Positions 23,875-33,559 are shown, counted from the stretch's first letter. The stretch: 64,000 bases of DNA from Hymenobacter armeniacus (GCF_014699055.1 NZ_JACXAC010000001.1:186001-250000); one strand, 5' to 3'. The notes: a model not told the origin generated them from the letters alone. Numbers and translations are program-made.

Positions 23875-26800
23875 TCAAGCCGCGGCATTCTGCACGGGCG
23901 CGGGCTTTTTGAGGTACGAAAACATAATGGGCACGAAAAACAGCGTGGTCACGGTGGCCAGCATCAGCCCGCCAATCACGGCGCGGCCCAGCGGGGCGTT
24001 TTGCTCGCCGCCCTCGCCCATGCCCAGCGACATGGGCAGCAGGCCGATAATCATGGCCAGGGCCGTCATCAGCACCGGGCGCAGGCGGGTGAAGCCGGCG
24101 TCCAGGGCCGCGTCGCGGGGCGAGAGGTCGGGTTCTTCTTCGCGCCGCTCGTTGGCGAAGGTGACCAGCAGAATGGAGTTGGCCGTGGCCACGCCGATGC
24201 ACATGATGGCGCCCATCAGGGCCGGCACGCTCAGGGTGGTTTGCGTCACAAACAGCATCCACAAAATGCCCGCCAACGCGCCCGGCAGGGCCGTGATGAT
24301 GATGAGCGGGTCCATCCAGCTCTGGAAGTTCACCACCATCAACAAGTACACCAGCACAATGGCGCCGGCCAGGCCCAGGCCCAGCCCGGCAAACGACGTG
24401 CGCATGGAATCGGCCTGCCCGCGCAGGGCCAGCGTGGTGCCTTTGGGCAGGTTCTTCTCGGCCTCGGCCAGGATTTTACGAATGTCCTTGCTTACACCGC
24501 CCAGGTCGCGGCCGCTCACGCTGGCGTACAGGTCCACGGTGCGCTGAATGTTGTAGTCCGACGCCACGGCCGTGGTTTGGCTGCGGCGAATGGTGGCAAA
24601 GCTGTTCAGCAGCTGGGCCTCCGGCTGGGTGGCGCTCGTCACGCCGATATTGCCGATTTCATCGAGCGTCGACAGCGCCCGCGGCGGCGTTTGCACGGCC
24701 ACCGTGTAGCTCACGCCGGTGGTCGGGTTCAGCCACTGGTTGGGGTTGGTTTGGGTGCTGGAGGAGAGGCTCACCAGCACGTTGTTGGCGATGTCGCGCT
24801 GGGCCAGGCCGGCCTGCTGGGCCCGCACGCGGTCGATGTCGACGCGCAGCTGCGGCTGGTCAAAGGCCTGGTACACAAAAGCATCGACCACGCCCGGTAC
24901 TTTGTTGATTTTGGCCCGCAGCTCGGCCGCAATTCGTCGGTTGGCCAGCTTGTCGCGGCCGGTCACCTGAATGTCGATGGGGGCGGGGAGGCCGAAGTTC
25001 AGCGTCTGGTTCACGATGTCGGCCGGCTGGAAGAAGATGGTCAAATCCGGCTGCTCCTTGCGCAGCCGCCGCCGGATTTCGTTGATGTAGTCGGCCGTGG
25101 GGCCGTGCTCTTCCTTCATGCTCACCAGGATTTCGCCGTCGCCGGCCCCGATGGTGGGGTTGTCGCTCAGCAGCAGGTTGATGGGAATCACCGGCAGGCC
25201 GATGTTGTCCAGCACCAGGTCCAGCTCCTCAGCTGGAATCACGCGGCGAATCACGCCTTCCACCTGCCGGAACCGCTCTTCCGTTTCTTCTACCCGCGTA
25301 CCAGTGGGCACCCGCACGTGCAGCCGCAGCTGCCCGGCGTCCACCGTGGGGAAGAAGTTCTGGCCAATCAGCGGAAACAGCCCCAGCGAACCCACGAACA
25401 GCACCACAAAGGCCACCACTACCTTGGGCCGGTTGCTCAATGCCCAATCCAGCGCCTTGCCGTAGCCGGCCCGGAACTTCTCAAACCGGTGCTCAAAGGC
25501 CACGTGCAACTTCCAGACCCAAGTTTGGGTGATGCCGTCGGCTGATTTTCGCTCCTCGTCGGTGATGGGGTCTTCGGCTTCCTCTTCGGGCGTGCCGCTG
25601 GGATGGGCTTTTTCGTATTGCTCCCGCCGGATGCGTTCCAGGTCGCGCTCCACGTCGCTCACCGGCTGGCCGTTGCGCTGGTGCTGGCTGGGTAGGTCGG
25701 GCTCCTGCTGAGCGTGGTAAATGGGCAACTCCTTGCGCAGCAGGTACATGACCAGCGTGGGCACCAGCGTCCGGCTCAGAATATAAGAAGCCAGCATGGC
25801 GAAAATGACGGCCGTGGCCAGCGGCGCAAAAATGGCCGACGCCACCCCGCCCAGAAAAAACACCGGCACAAACACGATGCAGATGGCCAGCGTGGCCACC
25901 AGCGCCGGCGTGGCAATCTGCTGGGCCCCGTCCAGAATGCTGCGCTTGAGCAGCTTCTTCATGCCCATGTTGCGGTGGATGTTCTCTATTTCCACCGTGG
26001 CGTCGTCAACCAAGATGCCCACGGCCAAACTCAGGCCCCCCAGGGTCATGATGTTGAGCGTCTGGCCCAGGATATTCATCACAATGATGCTGACCAGAAT
26101 ACTGAGCGGAATGCTCGTGGCAATGATGAGCGTAGACCGCCACGAGCCCAGAAACAGCAGTATCATCAGCGCCGTGAGGGCCGCTGCAATGCAGGCCTCG
26201 ATGATGACGCCCTTGATGCTGGCCCGCACAAAAAACGACTGGTCGAACAGCAGCTTGATGTTCAGGCCGGGGGGCGCGTTGGCCTGAATGGTGGGCAGCG
26301 CCTTTTTGATTTTCGAGATGATGTCGAGCGTGCTGGCCGCGCCGCTTTTCAGAATGGGGATGATGGCCGTGCGCCGCCCGTTCTGCCGCACGATGTTGGT
26401 TTGCACGGCCGCGCCCTCGTGCACAAAGGCCACGTCGCGGATGTACACCGGCGTGCCGTCGATGGTCTTCACCGGCAAGTCATTGAGCGTGGCAATGGCC
26501 TCGGGGCTGGAGTTCAGCTTCACGTCGTATTCCCGGTCGCCAATCTTGGCCGAGCCGGCCGGAATGATGAGGTTTTGCGCCAGCAAGGCGTTCACCACAT
26601 CGTTGCCGCTCAGGTTTTTGCCGGCCAGCTTGTCGGGGTCCAGGTCCACCATAATTTGCTTGGGCTTGCCGCCGTTGGGCAGCAGCACCGAGGCGCCCTG
26701 CACCACCGCCAGCCCCGGCCGGATGAAGGCGTTGGCCGCGTCGAACAGGTCCGACTCGCCCAGCGTCTCGGAGCTGAGCGACACCTGCGAGATGGGCACG

Positions 26801-27207
26801 TTCGAGGCCGAGTAGCGAATAATCAGCGGCGGCGTGATGCCCGGCGGCAAGGCCCGCAGCAGCGTCTGGCTGATGGCCGTGACCTGGGCTACGCCCGCGT
26901 CGGGGTTGGTGCCGGGCTGGAAAAACACCTTAATCAGGCCCACGCCCTTGAGGCTTTGGCTTTCCTGGTGCTCCACGTTGTTCACGGTGGTGGTGATGGC
27001 CCGCTCCACCGGCACGATGATGCGCTGGTTCATTTCCTCGGGCGAAATGCCGGAATAGCCCCACACCACGCCCACCACCGGAATCGGAATGTCGGGAAAA
27101 ATGTCCACCGCCATGCGCTGAATGGTCAACGCTCCGCCCACCAAAATCAGCAGCGCCATCACCACGAAGGTGTAGGGGCGCGCCAGCGCCAGTCTAACTA
27201 TCCACAT
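23875..27207 (-). CDS. RND efflux transporter, HAE1-type inner-membrane pump
   Basis: A 1110-residue RND pump starting MWIVRLALARPYTFVVMALL. The TM4 proton-relay motif VGILVDDATVEIENIHRNMG carries the adjacent aspartates typical of proton-driven HAE1 (AcrB-like) pumps rather than heavy-metal CzcA pumps. Both periplasmic halves and 12 membrane segments are visible. Between TM6 and TM7 (about residues 490-560) is a charged cytoplasmic insert (HAQQEPDLPSQHQRNGQPVS to EERKSADG) longer than in AcrB. The substrate is unknown; drugs, solvents or bile-like compounds are possible. It is the first gene of the pump-adaptor-channel operon. A start at 27249 (GTG/ATG region upstream) would add 14 polar residues and is less likely. 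Confidence 0.93.
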   Translation of the reverse strand: MWIVRLALARPYTFVVMALLILVGGALTIQRMAVDIFPDIPIPVVGVVWGYSGISPEEMNQRIIVPVERAITTTVNNVEHQESQSLKGVGLIKVFFQPGTNPDAGVAQVTAISQTLLRALPPGITPPLIIRYSASNVPISQVSLSSETLGESDLFDAANAFIRPGLAVVQGASVLLPNGGKPKQIMVDLDPDKLAGKNLSGNDVVNALLAQNLIIPAGSAKIGDREYDVKLNSSPEAIATLNDLPVKTIDGTPVYIRDVAFVHEGAAVQTNIVRQNGRRTAIIPILKSGAASTLDIISKIKKALPTIQANAPPGLNIKLLFDQSFFVRASIKGVIIEACIAAALTALMILLFLGSWRSTLIIATSIPLSILVSIIVMNILGQTLNIMTLGGLSLAVGILVDDATVEIENIHRNMGMKKLLKRSILDGAQQIATPALVATLAICIVFVPVFFLGGVASAIFAPLATAVIFAMLASYILSRTLVPTLVMYLLRKELPIYHAQQEPDLPSQHQRNGQPVSDVERDLERIRREQYEKAHPSGTPEEEAEDPITDEERKSADGITQTWVWKLHVAFEHRFEKFRAGYGKALDWALSNRPKVVVAFVVLFVGSLGLFPLIGQNFFPTVDAGQLRLHVRVPTGTRVEETEERFRQVEGVIRRVIPAEELDLVLDNIGLPVIPINLLLSDNPTIGAGDGEILVSMKEEHGPTADYINEIRRRLRKEQPDLTIFFQPADIVNQTLNFGLPAPIDIQVTGRDKLANRRIAAELRAKINKVPGVVDAFVYQAFDQPQLRVDIDRVRAQQAGLAQRDIANNVLVSLSSSTQTNPNQWLNPTTGVSYTVAVQTPPRALSTLDEIGNIGVTSATQPEAQLLNSFATIRRSQTTAVASDYNIQRTVDLYASVSGRDLGGVSKDIRKILAEAEKNLPKGTTLALRGQADSMRTSFAGLGLGLAGAIVLVYLLMVVNFQSWMDPLIIITALPGALAGILWMLFVTQTTLSVPALMGAIMCIGVATANSILLVTFANERREEEPDLSPRDAALDAGFTRLRPVLMTALAMIIGLLPMSLGMGEGGEQNAPLGRAVIGGLMLATVTTLFFVPIMFSYLKKPAPVQNAAA

Positions 27208-27663
27208 ACTGCTACTTCTGCTAATGCTTGCGCGTCGCCATGGCCGCAAGGGTCTTCAACCGGATTTTGAAGAGAAATGTTGGCCTTCGGATGTGAAATT
27301 ATCCCCCTTGAAACCGTTCAAACGGGTTTTCTCGACCAAAAGGGCCTAATTCATCGACTGAGGCGCTGCATTCCGATACCGACTATTTGCGCCCCCGCGG
27401 CCCAACTACTCACCTGGTCATTTCGGTATCGTTTGCAGTCGAAGGGGGCCATAGTAGCCTGAGCATTAGCTTGACGACAGTCGGGTTTGAGCGCAGGCTG
27501 ATGGCTCGGTGTCGGCCGCTCTGGCCAGTGGCCGCACGGGGCGTGTGCCAACGCAGTGCTGCCAGAAAAGCCATTAAAAGCAGCCTGGCGCCGTATTTGT
27601 CGTATACGCGCAACCGGGCCGGCTTATATAGCTGCGCCGCCGGGCTTTTTCGGTTGTTTATCT
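27208..27663. other. Divergent intergenic region without recognisable genes
   Basis: 456 bases between the divergently transcribed pump and DUF6799 genes. It must hold the promoters of both. I see short inverted repeats (CTTCAA..TTGAAG at 27254-27272; AAACCGTTCAAACGGGTTT near 27310-27330, a possible operator for the pump operon) but no convincing gene, terminator or full promoter consensus. Confidence 0.4.
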
Positions 27664-28131
27664 ATGTTGATGCGTACCCTCGGGCTTTGCGGGGCCTTAT
27701 TGTTGTCGTTGGCCGCGCCGGCTCAGCAAGCAGGAAATAATGACGGCTTCCAGCGCCGCAATGGGCAGATGGTGGTGGTCCGCAACGGGCAGACCCGGCC
27801 CATGACGCGCGACGTGCATTTGCCCACCGGCGCTACCGTCACCAAAGACGGCTTCGTGGTGAGCCCCAGCGGCCAGCGAGCCGAGCTGCGCGAAGGCCAG
27901 GGCTGCGACCTGCGCGGCCGGCCGGTGGCCGTGCGTCAGTCCCCCAGCGGAAGCCTGACGTTGGGCGCACCCGCCGCCCCGGCCGCCGCGGTGCCCGCCG
28001 GGAATGCCCCCCGTAGCGTGCTCGCTGAGTTGTTTGGCGAAGGCAACAACCGCTATTTCAAGCACAAGAAGGCCAAGAAAAAACACGGTAAGGGCAAAGG
28101 CCACGGCCGCTGGAAAGGGGAAGACGACTAG
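27664..28131 (+). CDS. Secreted DUF6799-type protein with basic tail
   Basis: A 155-residue protein with a signal peptide (MLMRTLGLCGALLLSLAAPA|Q). The mature part contains a DUF6799-like unit: RRNGQMVVVRNGQTRPMTRD, VHLPTGATVTKDGFVVSPSG, QRAELREGQGCDLRG. After an Ala/Pro-rich linker it ends in a strongly basic, Lys/His-rich tail (FKHKKAKKKHGKGKGHGRWK) that could bind nucleic acid, lipid A or metal. The function of DUF6799 is unknown. The gene is 51 bases upstream of the WG-repeat membrane protein on the same strand. Confidence 0.75.
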   Translation: MLMRTLGLCGALLLSLAAPAQQAGNNDGFQRRNGQMVVVRNGQTRPMTRDVHLPTGATVTKDGFVVSPSGQRAELREGQGCDLRGRPVAVRQSPSGSLTLGAPAAPAAAVPAGNAPRSVLAELFGEGNNRYFKHKKAKKKHGKGKGHGRWKGEDD

Positions 28132-28182
28132 CCCGGTTTTGCGGCCCGTTTCCCTTGCTTGCCCTTTTTGTTTCTGCATTTC

Positions 28183-30105
28183 ATGGTTCACCATTTCCTA
28201 GCCAGTCCTTTTGCCGATGACGGCCGCGCCACTCAGTTCGCGGCTGTGCTCGCCGCCCTGCAGGCCGACCCCACCGATTCGCTGTTGCTGGGCAACCTGG
28301 TGCTGGAAGACGATGCCGCCCCCATCGACGCGCTGGTGGTGCGGCCGCACGGCATCACGGTATTGGTGCTGGTGCCCGCCGGCGGCCGGCTGGGCATGCC
28401 GGCCCTGGGCTACGGCCACTGGCAGCTGGGAGGCGCCCCCCTGGCCGGGGCTGAGGGTTTCGACAACCCGTTTGAGCAGTTTGTAGCCCAAAAAGCAGCC
28501 GTGGCGACTTGGCTGCGCGCCCGGTTTGGCGACGACCAGGTGAACCTTCATTTTATCAGCGGCGTGGTGCTGTTTGGCGCGCCGGTTGCGTATGCGCCCG
28601 ACGTCGAGCCGGCCCTCAACGAGGCGCCGGCCTTGTTTCAGTTGCTGGGCGAGCCCGCCGACCTGCCACGCCGCCTGCGCCAGCTGTCCACGCCCGAAAT
28701 CGACCTGAGCACCGCCGACCTGGCCGAGTGGGCCGCCGAGTGGGCCAGGTTTGCTGCCCTGGCGCCGTCGGAGCCGGCGCCAGGGGCCGCGCCGCCACGC
28801 CCGGCAGGTGCCGCTTCCCAGGTCGGTGAAGCCGGGCCTGTCGGCGGGTTCCTGAGCCAGAAAGCCCGGGCCTTGTGGAACTGGCTGGGGGCGGCCGACG
28901 TGCCCGACGAGGACCCGGCCTACGGCGCCTACGATGCCGCCACCGCTCGCCGCGAGGAAAAGCAGCGCCTTGAGGAGCTGCGCCGGCAAATGCAGGCCGA
29001 CCTCAGCGGCCAGCTGCAGGCCCTGGAGGCCCGCGAAGCAGAGCGCGAGCGCAGCATTGCCCAGCTCCGAGCTCAGTTGGCCCAGGCCCCGACCGTGGCC
29101 GCCGACGCCACGGCGCTGGTGTCGCGGCTCAATGCCGAGACCCGCGAAAAGGCGGCCCTCGAAGCGGCCATGCAAGCCTCCCGGGCCGAATCGGCGGCGC
29201 GCAACCGCGAGCTGGACGCCAAGATTCAGCAGCTGAGCCAACTGCTGGAGCGGCTGAATACTCCCGCCACCACGCCGGCTGCGGCGCCCCAACCCGTAGG
29301 CGCCGCAGCACCCACGGGCCCGGCAACGCAGCCTTCGCAGCCAGCAGGGAAACAAACGGAAAGCTATTCTTTCCACAAGTGGCAAAAGCTGGCCAAAGGC
29401 TACTGGCTGCAGCTGTCGCGCGTGGTTCGCCAACGGCCCCGGGTTGCGGCTGTAGTTCTTTTATTGGGCGGAGTGGGGGCCTGGACATTAAGCCACCTCG
29501 GTGGTACTCCCCCCGTGCCCTTTCAGGAGAACGGGCGGTGGGGGTATGCCGATGCCCAGGGTAAGGCGGTTATCCCGGCCCGTTTCGCATCGGCCGGTCC
29601 TTTTCAGGCCGGGCGGGCTGTGGTGACTCGGGACGGGGCCTATGGCTTTCTCGACGAAGACGGCAAGGAAGTGGTGCCACCCGCTTACGATGCGCTGAAC
29701 CCCTACGCCGGCGGCTACGCGCGCGCACGGGTTGGCGATGCCTATACGTATATCGATGAGGCCGGCGAGGAGTTCGACCACTACTACTTCAACGGGCTGG
29801 ATTTCGCCGAAGGCCACGCCGCCGTGCTCGACCACCGCGGCTGGTACTACATCACCGGCCCCAAGGCGCCCGACAAGCCTGTGCTCTTCAAAGAAGCCTA
29901 TTCCTTCGCCGACGGACTGGCCCGGGTGAAACTAGCCGACGGCTACACCTTCATCACTCCCGACTACCTCGACGACCCGCAGGAAGGCACCGCGCCTTTT
30001 GGTCGCTACGAGCTGGCTTCCGATTTTGCCGACGGAAAGGCCCGCGTCACGCAGCACGGCCGCAGCTTTCTGATTGATAAGCGCGGCGAAGAAATCGACG
30101 AATAA
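28183..30105 (+). CDS. Membrane protein: degenerate NERD-like domain, coiled coil, WG repeats
   Basis: A 640-residue protein. Residues about 1-190 resemble a NERD (nuclease-related) domain: LLGNLVLEDDAAPIDALVVR, PHGITVLVLVPAGG, a GHWQLGG strand and NPFEQFVAQKAAVATWLRAR. The usual acidic-x-Lys catalytic pair after the third strand is missing (VLVLVP instead of ViEvK), so it is probably not a nuclease. Residues about 255-365 form an Ala/Glu/Arg-rich coiled coil. A positive patch (RQRPR) precedes one membrane helix at about 420-440 (VAAVVLLLGGVGAWTLSHL). Residues about 450-640 are WG-type beta-repeats (GRWGYADAQGKAVIPARF; GAYGFLDEDGKEVVPPAYDA). The N-terminal half is predicted cytoplasmic and the WG repeats periplasmic. 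The function is unknown. I chose the ATG at 28183 (MVHHFLASPF). Confidence 0.75.
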   Translation: MVHHFLASPFADDGRATQFAAVLAALQADPTDSLLLGNLVLEDDAAPIDALVVRPHGITVLVLVPAGGRLGMPALGYGHWQLGGAPLAGAEGFDNPFEQFVAQKAAVATWLRARFGDDQVNLHFISGVVLFGAPVAYAPDVEPALNEAPALFQLLGEPADLPRRLRQLSTPEIDLSTADLAEWAAEWARFAALAPSEPAPGAAPPRPAGAASQVGEAGPVGGFLSQKARALWNWLGAADVPDEDPAYGAYDAATARREEKQRLEELRRQMQADLSGQLQALEAREAERERSIAQLRAQLAQAPTVAADATALVSRLNAETREKAALEAAMQASRAESAARNRELDAKIQQLSQLLERLNTPATTPAAAPQPVGAAAPTGPATQPSQPAGKQTESYSFHKWQKLAKGYWLQLSRVVRQRPRVAAVVLLLGGVGAWTLSHLGGTPPVPFQENGRWGYADAQGKAVIPARFASAGPFQAGRAVVTRDGAYGFLDEDGKEVVPPAYDALNPYAGGYARARVGDAYTYIDEAGEEFDHYYFNGLDFAEGHAAVLDHRGWYYITGPKAPDKPVLFKEAYSFADGLARVKLADGYTFITPDYLDDPQEGTAPFGRYELASDFADGKARVTQHGRSFLIDKRGEEIDE

Positions 30106-30355
30106 AATTATGGGGTGCCCAATGAGGCTCACCGAAAGAGTTCGTCGTGCCATGCTCACTGTTTGAAATTGCTGGAAACCAATGGCCAAGCCTCTCGTCT
30201 GGAATTGTCGCACACCTTGATTAACTTAACAGGCAGCTGGCCCGGTAAAGGCTTCTGGTAGGGGAGGAACAAAAATATTCTTCCGGAAACGATTGCGTCG
30301 TTGTTCCATCTCCTGCAAAACCCTTAGCTTGCGCCCCGCTTAACAATAAGGTAAT
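30106..30355 (+). other. Intergenic region upstream of the pyrimidine-degradation cluster
   Basis: 250 bases of lower GC content. Apart from the candidate promoter at 30301-30331 I see no gene, terminator or clear operator. Confidence 0.4.
30301..30331 (+). promoter_or_regulatory. Candidate promoter of the pyrimidine-degradation cluster
   Basis: TTG at 30301-30303 and TAGCTTG at 30325-30331, 21 bases apart, match the spacing and near-consensus of Bacteroidota -33/-7 elements (TAnnTTTG with one mismatch). The start codon is about 20 bases beyond the predicted transcription start. Confidence 0.45.
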
Positions 30356-31828
30356 ATGGAAGTCCAGACTTTGAAGTATCCCGCCATACGCAATTTTGTG
30401 GCCGGCAAACCCCTCGAAAATGCCTCTACGTCTGCGATGGACGTATTTAGCCCCCTCACGGGCGAGTTGATTTCCACGGTGCCGCTGAGCGGGGCCGAGG
30501 CGCTGGATGCCGCCGTGCAGGCCGCCAAAGCCGCCTTCCCGTCATGGTCGGCTACGCCCATTAAAGAGCGGGTGCAGATTTTCTACCGCTACAAAACGCT
30601 GCTGGAGCGCGACATGAAAGCCCTGGCTGAGCTGGTGCGCGAGGAAAACGGCAAAACCATGGACGAGGCCCGCGCCGAAGTCGAAAAAGCCATTGAGCTG
30701 ACCGAGTTTGCCTGCTCCATGCCGCAGCTCATTCAGGGCGAGTTTCTGGAAGTGAGCAAGGGCGTGGAAGCCCGCGCCGAGCGCAAGCCGCTGGGCGTGG
30801 TGGCCAGCATCGCCCCGTTCAATTTCCCCAATATGGTGCCCCACTGGACCATTCCGAACGCCATTGTGCTCGGCAACACCATGATTCTGAAGCCCTCGGA
30901 GCAAGTGCCGCTGAGCGCCGTCAAAATTGCCGAGCTACTGAAAGAAGCCGGCCTGCCCGATGGCGTGCTGAACGTGGTGAACGGCGACAAGGAAATCGTG
31001 GAAGCCATCTGCGACCACCCCGACATTCAGGCCGTGAGCTTCGTGGGCTCCACCAAAATTGCCAAAGTCGTTTACATCCGCGCCACCAGCAACCTCAAGC
31101 GCTGCGTGGCCCTCGGTGGCGCCAAAAACCACCTGATGGTACTTCCCGATGCCCACCTTGAAATGACGGCTTCCAACGTGGCTGCCAGCATGTCGGGCTG
31201 CGCGGGCCAGCGCTGCATGGCAGGCTCGACGATGGTGGGAGTGGGCCCCGTCGATGACATCGTAGCCAAAATTGTGGAGGAGGCGAAGAAAATTGTGGCC
31301 GGCCAGAACCTCGGCTCCGTCATCAGCAAAGAAGCCAAGGCGCGCATCGAGCAGCACATCACCGAAGCCGAAGCCGCTGGTGCCAAAGTCCTGCTCGACG
31401 GCCGCAACGCCGTTGTGCCCGGCCACGAAGACGGCTATTATGTAGGTGCCACCGTCATCGACTACGTGACGCCCGACATGCGCATTGCCCAGGAAGAAGT
31501 CTTCGGCCCGGTGCTCGCCATCATGCGCACCAACACGCTGGACGAGGCCCTGGCCATCGAAAACGCCAACCCCTACGGCAATGCCGCCGCCGTCTTCACC
31601 AGCAGCGGCAGCAGCGCCCGGTATGTAATGGACCACGCCAACGCCGGCATGATTGGCGTGAACATCGGCGTGCCCGTGCCCCGCGAGCCCTTCTCCTTCG
31701 GCGGCTGGAACGAGTCGAAATTTGGCGCCTGCGACATCACCGGCAAAAGCTCCATCGAATTCTGGACGCAGCTCAAGAAGACCACGACCAAGTGGAACCC
31801 CGAGTCGCGGGTGAACTGGATGAGCTAG
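30356..31828 (+). CDS. mmsA: CoA-acylating (methyl)malonate-semialdehyde dehydrogenase
   Basis: A 490-residue aldehyde dehydrogenase of the MmsA class. The catalytic Cys is Cys287 in GCAGQRCMAG; the NAD site is around FVGSTKIAK (about 229-237). The general-base Glu of ordinary aldehyde dehydrogenases is not present at the expected place (ALGGAKNHLMV), as is normal for this CoA-dependent class. The enzyme converts malonate semialdehyde to acetyl-CoA, or methylmalonate semialdehyde to propionyl-CoA, with NAD and CoA, releasing CO2. Here it would complete degradation of beta-alanine (from uracil) and beta-aminoisobutyrate (from thymine). It is the first gene of the cluster; the 378-base gap to the next gene contains a palindromic repeat. 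Confidence 0.95.
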   Translation: MEVQTLKYPAIRNFVAGKPLENASTSAMDVFSPLTGELISTVPLSGAEALDAAVQAAKAAFPSWSATPIKERVQIFYRYKTLLERDMKALAELVREENGKTMDEARAEVEKAIELTEFACSMPQLIQGEFLEVSKGVEARAERKPLGVVASIAPFNFPNMVPHWTIPNAIVLGNTMILKPSEQVPLSAVKIAELLKEAGLPDGVLNVVNGDKEIVEAICDHPDIQAVSFVGSTKIAKVVYIRATSNLKRCVALGGAKNHLMVLPDAHLEMTASNVAASMSGCAGQRCMAGSTMVGVGPVDDIVAKIVEEAKKIVAGQNLGSVISKEAKARIEQHITEAEAAGAKVLLDGRNAVVPGHEDGYYVGATVIDYVTPDMRIAQEEVFGPVLAIMRTNTLDEALAIENANPYGNAAAVFTSSGSSARYVMDHANAGMIGVNIGVPVPREPFSFGGWNESKFGACDITGKSSIEFWTQLKKTTTKWNPESRVNWMS

Positions 31829-32206
31829 AAAGGTCAAGAGAAGAGAAAGAACGTCATGCTGAGCGCAGCCGAAGCATCTCTACCGCGCAACGCGAATCAA
31901 TCGATTGGATTTACTGCTGCAGTAGAGATGCTTCGGCTGCGCTCAGCATGACCTTCCTAGTGTGCTCCCCTCCTTTAATAAATAACAAACCCAACCAACA
32001 CACACCACGAGAATTCCCACTCAACACGGCGCGATTCCGCCCGCCCCGTGGCGGAACGGAAGGCTTTTCTGAAGAGCGCACAATGCCCAAACAACTTGCC
32101 CGCACCGGGCCGCAGAGATAGAAGGCTGCCCAGTGTTTCGTAAGTTGTTGCGCCCAACGGAAAAGTCTTCCGCTTCCGTTTCCCCCAACCCGTTCCTTCG
32201 ACCTTC
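31829..32206. other. Intergenic region with palindromic repeat
   Basis: 378 bases. The first part is occupied by repeat copy e (31853-31952). The rest is a low-GC stretch and about 200 bases with no gene that I can recognise; it could hold a promoter for the aminotransferase. Confidence 0.5.
31853..31952. repeat. Palindromic intergenic repeat, family 1 (copy e)
   Basis: Arms GTCATGCTGAGCGCAGCCGA / AGCATCTCTAC and GTAGAGATGCTTCGGCTGCG / CTCAGCATGAC are perfect complements over about 31 bases, the best-preserved copy in the window. Confidence 0.93.
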
Positions 32207-33559
32207 ATGGAAACCACCTTCGCCACCGACAAAGACCAAATCCTGCACGACAACCTCGACCACACGCTCTTCTCGTGGTCGAAGCAAACGGGCCTGAACC
32301 CCATCAATGCCGAGCGCGCCGAGGGCGTGTACGTGTACGACCGCGACGGCAAGCGCTACATCGACTTCTCGGCCCAACTCATGAACGTGAACATCGGCCA
32401 CGGCGACCAGCGCGTGACCGAAGCCGTGGCCGCCCAGATGCGCGAGCTCAGCTACGTGTACCCCGGTATGATTACCAAGGCCCGCGGCGACCTCGGCAAG
32501 CGGCTGGCCGAAATCACCGCGCCTAACCTTACCAAGGCTTTTTTCACGCTGGGCGGGGCCGAATCGATTGAGAATGCCATCAAGCTGGCGCGGGTGTACA
32601 CCGGCCGCCACAAGATTGTGTCGCTGTACCAGTCGTTTCACGGGGCCAGCTACGGCGCCATGAGCGTGGGCGGCGACCCCCGCAAGTTCGCCGTGGACAG
32701 CCAGGCCATGCCCGGCACCGTGCACGTCGAAAACCCCTATTTCTACCGCTGCCCCTGGTACTCCGAAACGCCCGAGCAGTGCGCCCAGCGCGCCGCCGAC
32801 GCCATGGAGCGCATTATCGGCTACGAGAACCCCGGCAGTGTGGCGGCCATTGTGCTCGAAGGCGAGTCGGGCACGTCGGGCTGCATCAAGTACCCGCCCG
32901 GCTACTGGACGCGGGTGCGCGAAATCTGCGACAAGCACGGCATCCTGCTCATTGCCGACGAGGTGATGTCGGGCTTCGGCCGCACCGGTAAGTGGTTTGG
33001 CTCCGACCATCACAATGTCAAAATTGACATCATGTGCATGGCCAAAGGCATCACCGCCGGCTACCTGCCCCTGGGCGCGGTGATGGTGGACGAAAAAATC
33101 GCCAAGTCCTTCGACGATAAGCCGCTGCCGCTCGGCCTCACGTATTCGGCACATCCGGTTTCCTGCGCCGCCGCCGTGGCCGTGCTCGATATCTACGAGA
33201 GCGACAACCTGCTTGAAAACACCGTGGAAATGGGCAAGTACATGGACGAGCAAGTGGCCCAGCTCATGCGCCACCACCCCAGCATCGGCGATTGGCGCAA
33301 CACCGGCCTCTTCGGCTGCCTGGAGCTGGTGAAAAACCGCGACACCAAAGAGCCGATGGCCCCCTGGAACGCCACGCCCGCCCAAATGGACATCATAAAC
33401 CAAGTCGCCGCCAAAATCCGCGAGCTGGGCATGTACACCTTCGTGCGCTGGAACTACATTTTCATCTGCCCCCCGCTGACAATTAATAAGGAGGAGATTG
33501 ACGAGGGTTTGGCGATTATTTCGGAGGCTCTGGAAATTGCGGACAAGTACGTGAATTAG
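32207..33559 (+). CDS. Class III aminotransferase, probably beta-alanine transaminase
   Basis: A 450-residue PLP enzyme of the class III (omega) aminotransferase family. LLIADEVMSGFGRTGKWFGS carries the conserved Asp251-Glu252, and Lys280 in MCMAKGITAGYLPLGAVM is the PLP-binding lysine. FHGASYGAMS (about 144-153) belongs to the phosphate-binding region. The position between MmsA and dihydropyrimidinase makes beta-alanine (or beta-aminoisobutyrate):pyruvate or 2-oxoglutarate transaminase the likely activity, giving malonate semialdehyde for MmsA. The family also includes enzymes for gamma-aminobutyrate and ornithine, so the substrate rests on context. Confidence 0.9.
   Translation: METTFATDKDQILHDNLDHTLFSWSKQTGLNPINAERAEGVYVYDRDGKRYIDFSAQLMNVNIGHGDQRVTEAVAAQMRELSYVYPGMITKARGDLGKRLAEITAPNLTKAFFTLGGAESIENAIKLARVYTGRHKIVSLYQSFHGASYGAMSVGGDPRKFAVDSQAMPGTVHVENPYFYRCPWYSETPEQCAQRAADAMERIIGYENPGSVAAIVLEGESGTSGCIKYPPGYWTRVREICDKHGILLIADEVMSGFGRTGKWFGSDHHNVKIDIMCMAKGITAGYLPLGAVMVDEKIAKSFDDKPLPLGLTYSAHPVSCAAAVAVLDIYESDNLLENTVEMGKYMDEQVAQLMRHHPSIGDWRNTGLFGCLELVKNRDTKEPMAPWNATPAQMDIINQVAAKIRELGMYTFVRWNYIFICPPLTINKEEIDEGLAIISEALEIADKYVN

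Noticed and set aside
25714..27270. 518-codon open frame on the plus strand
   Set aside because: Antisense to the RND pump; composition typical of a GC-driven shadow (Gln/His/Arg-rich).
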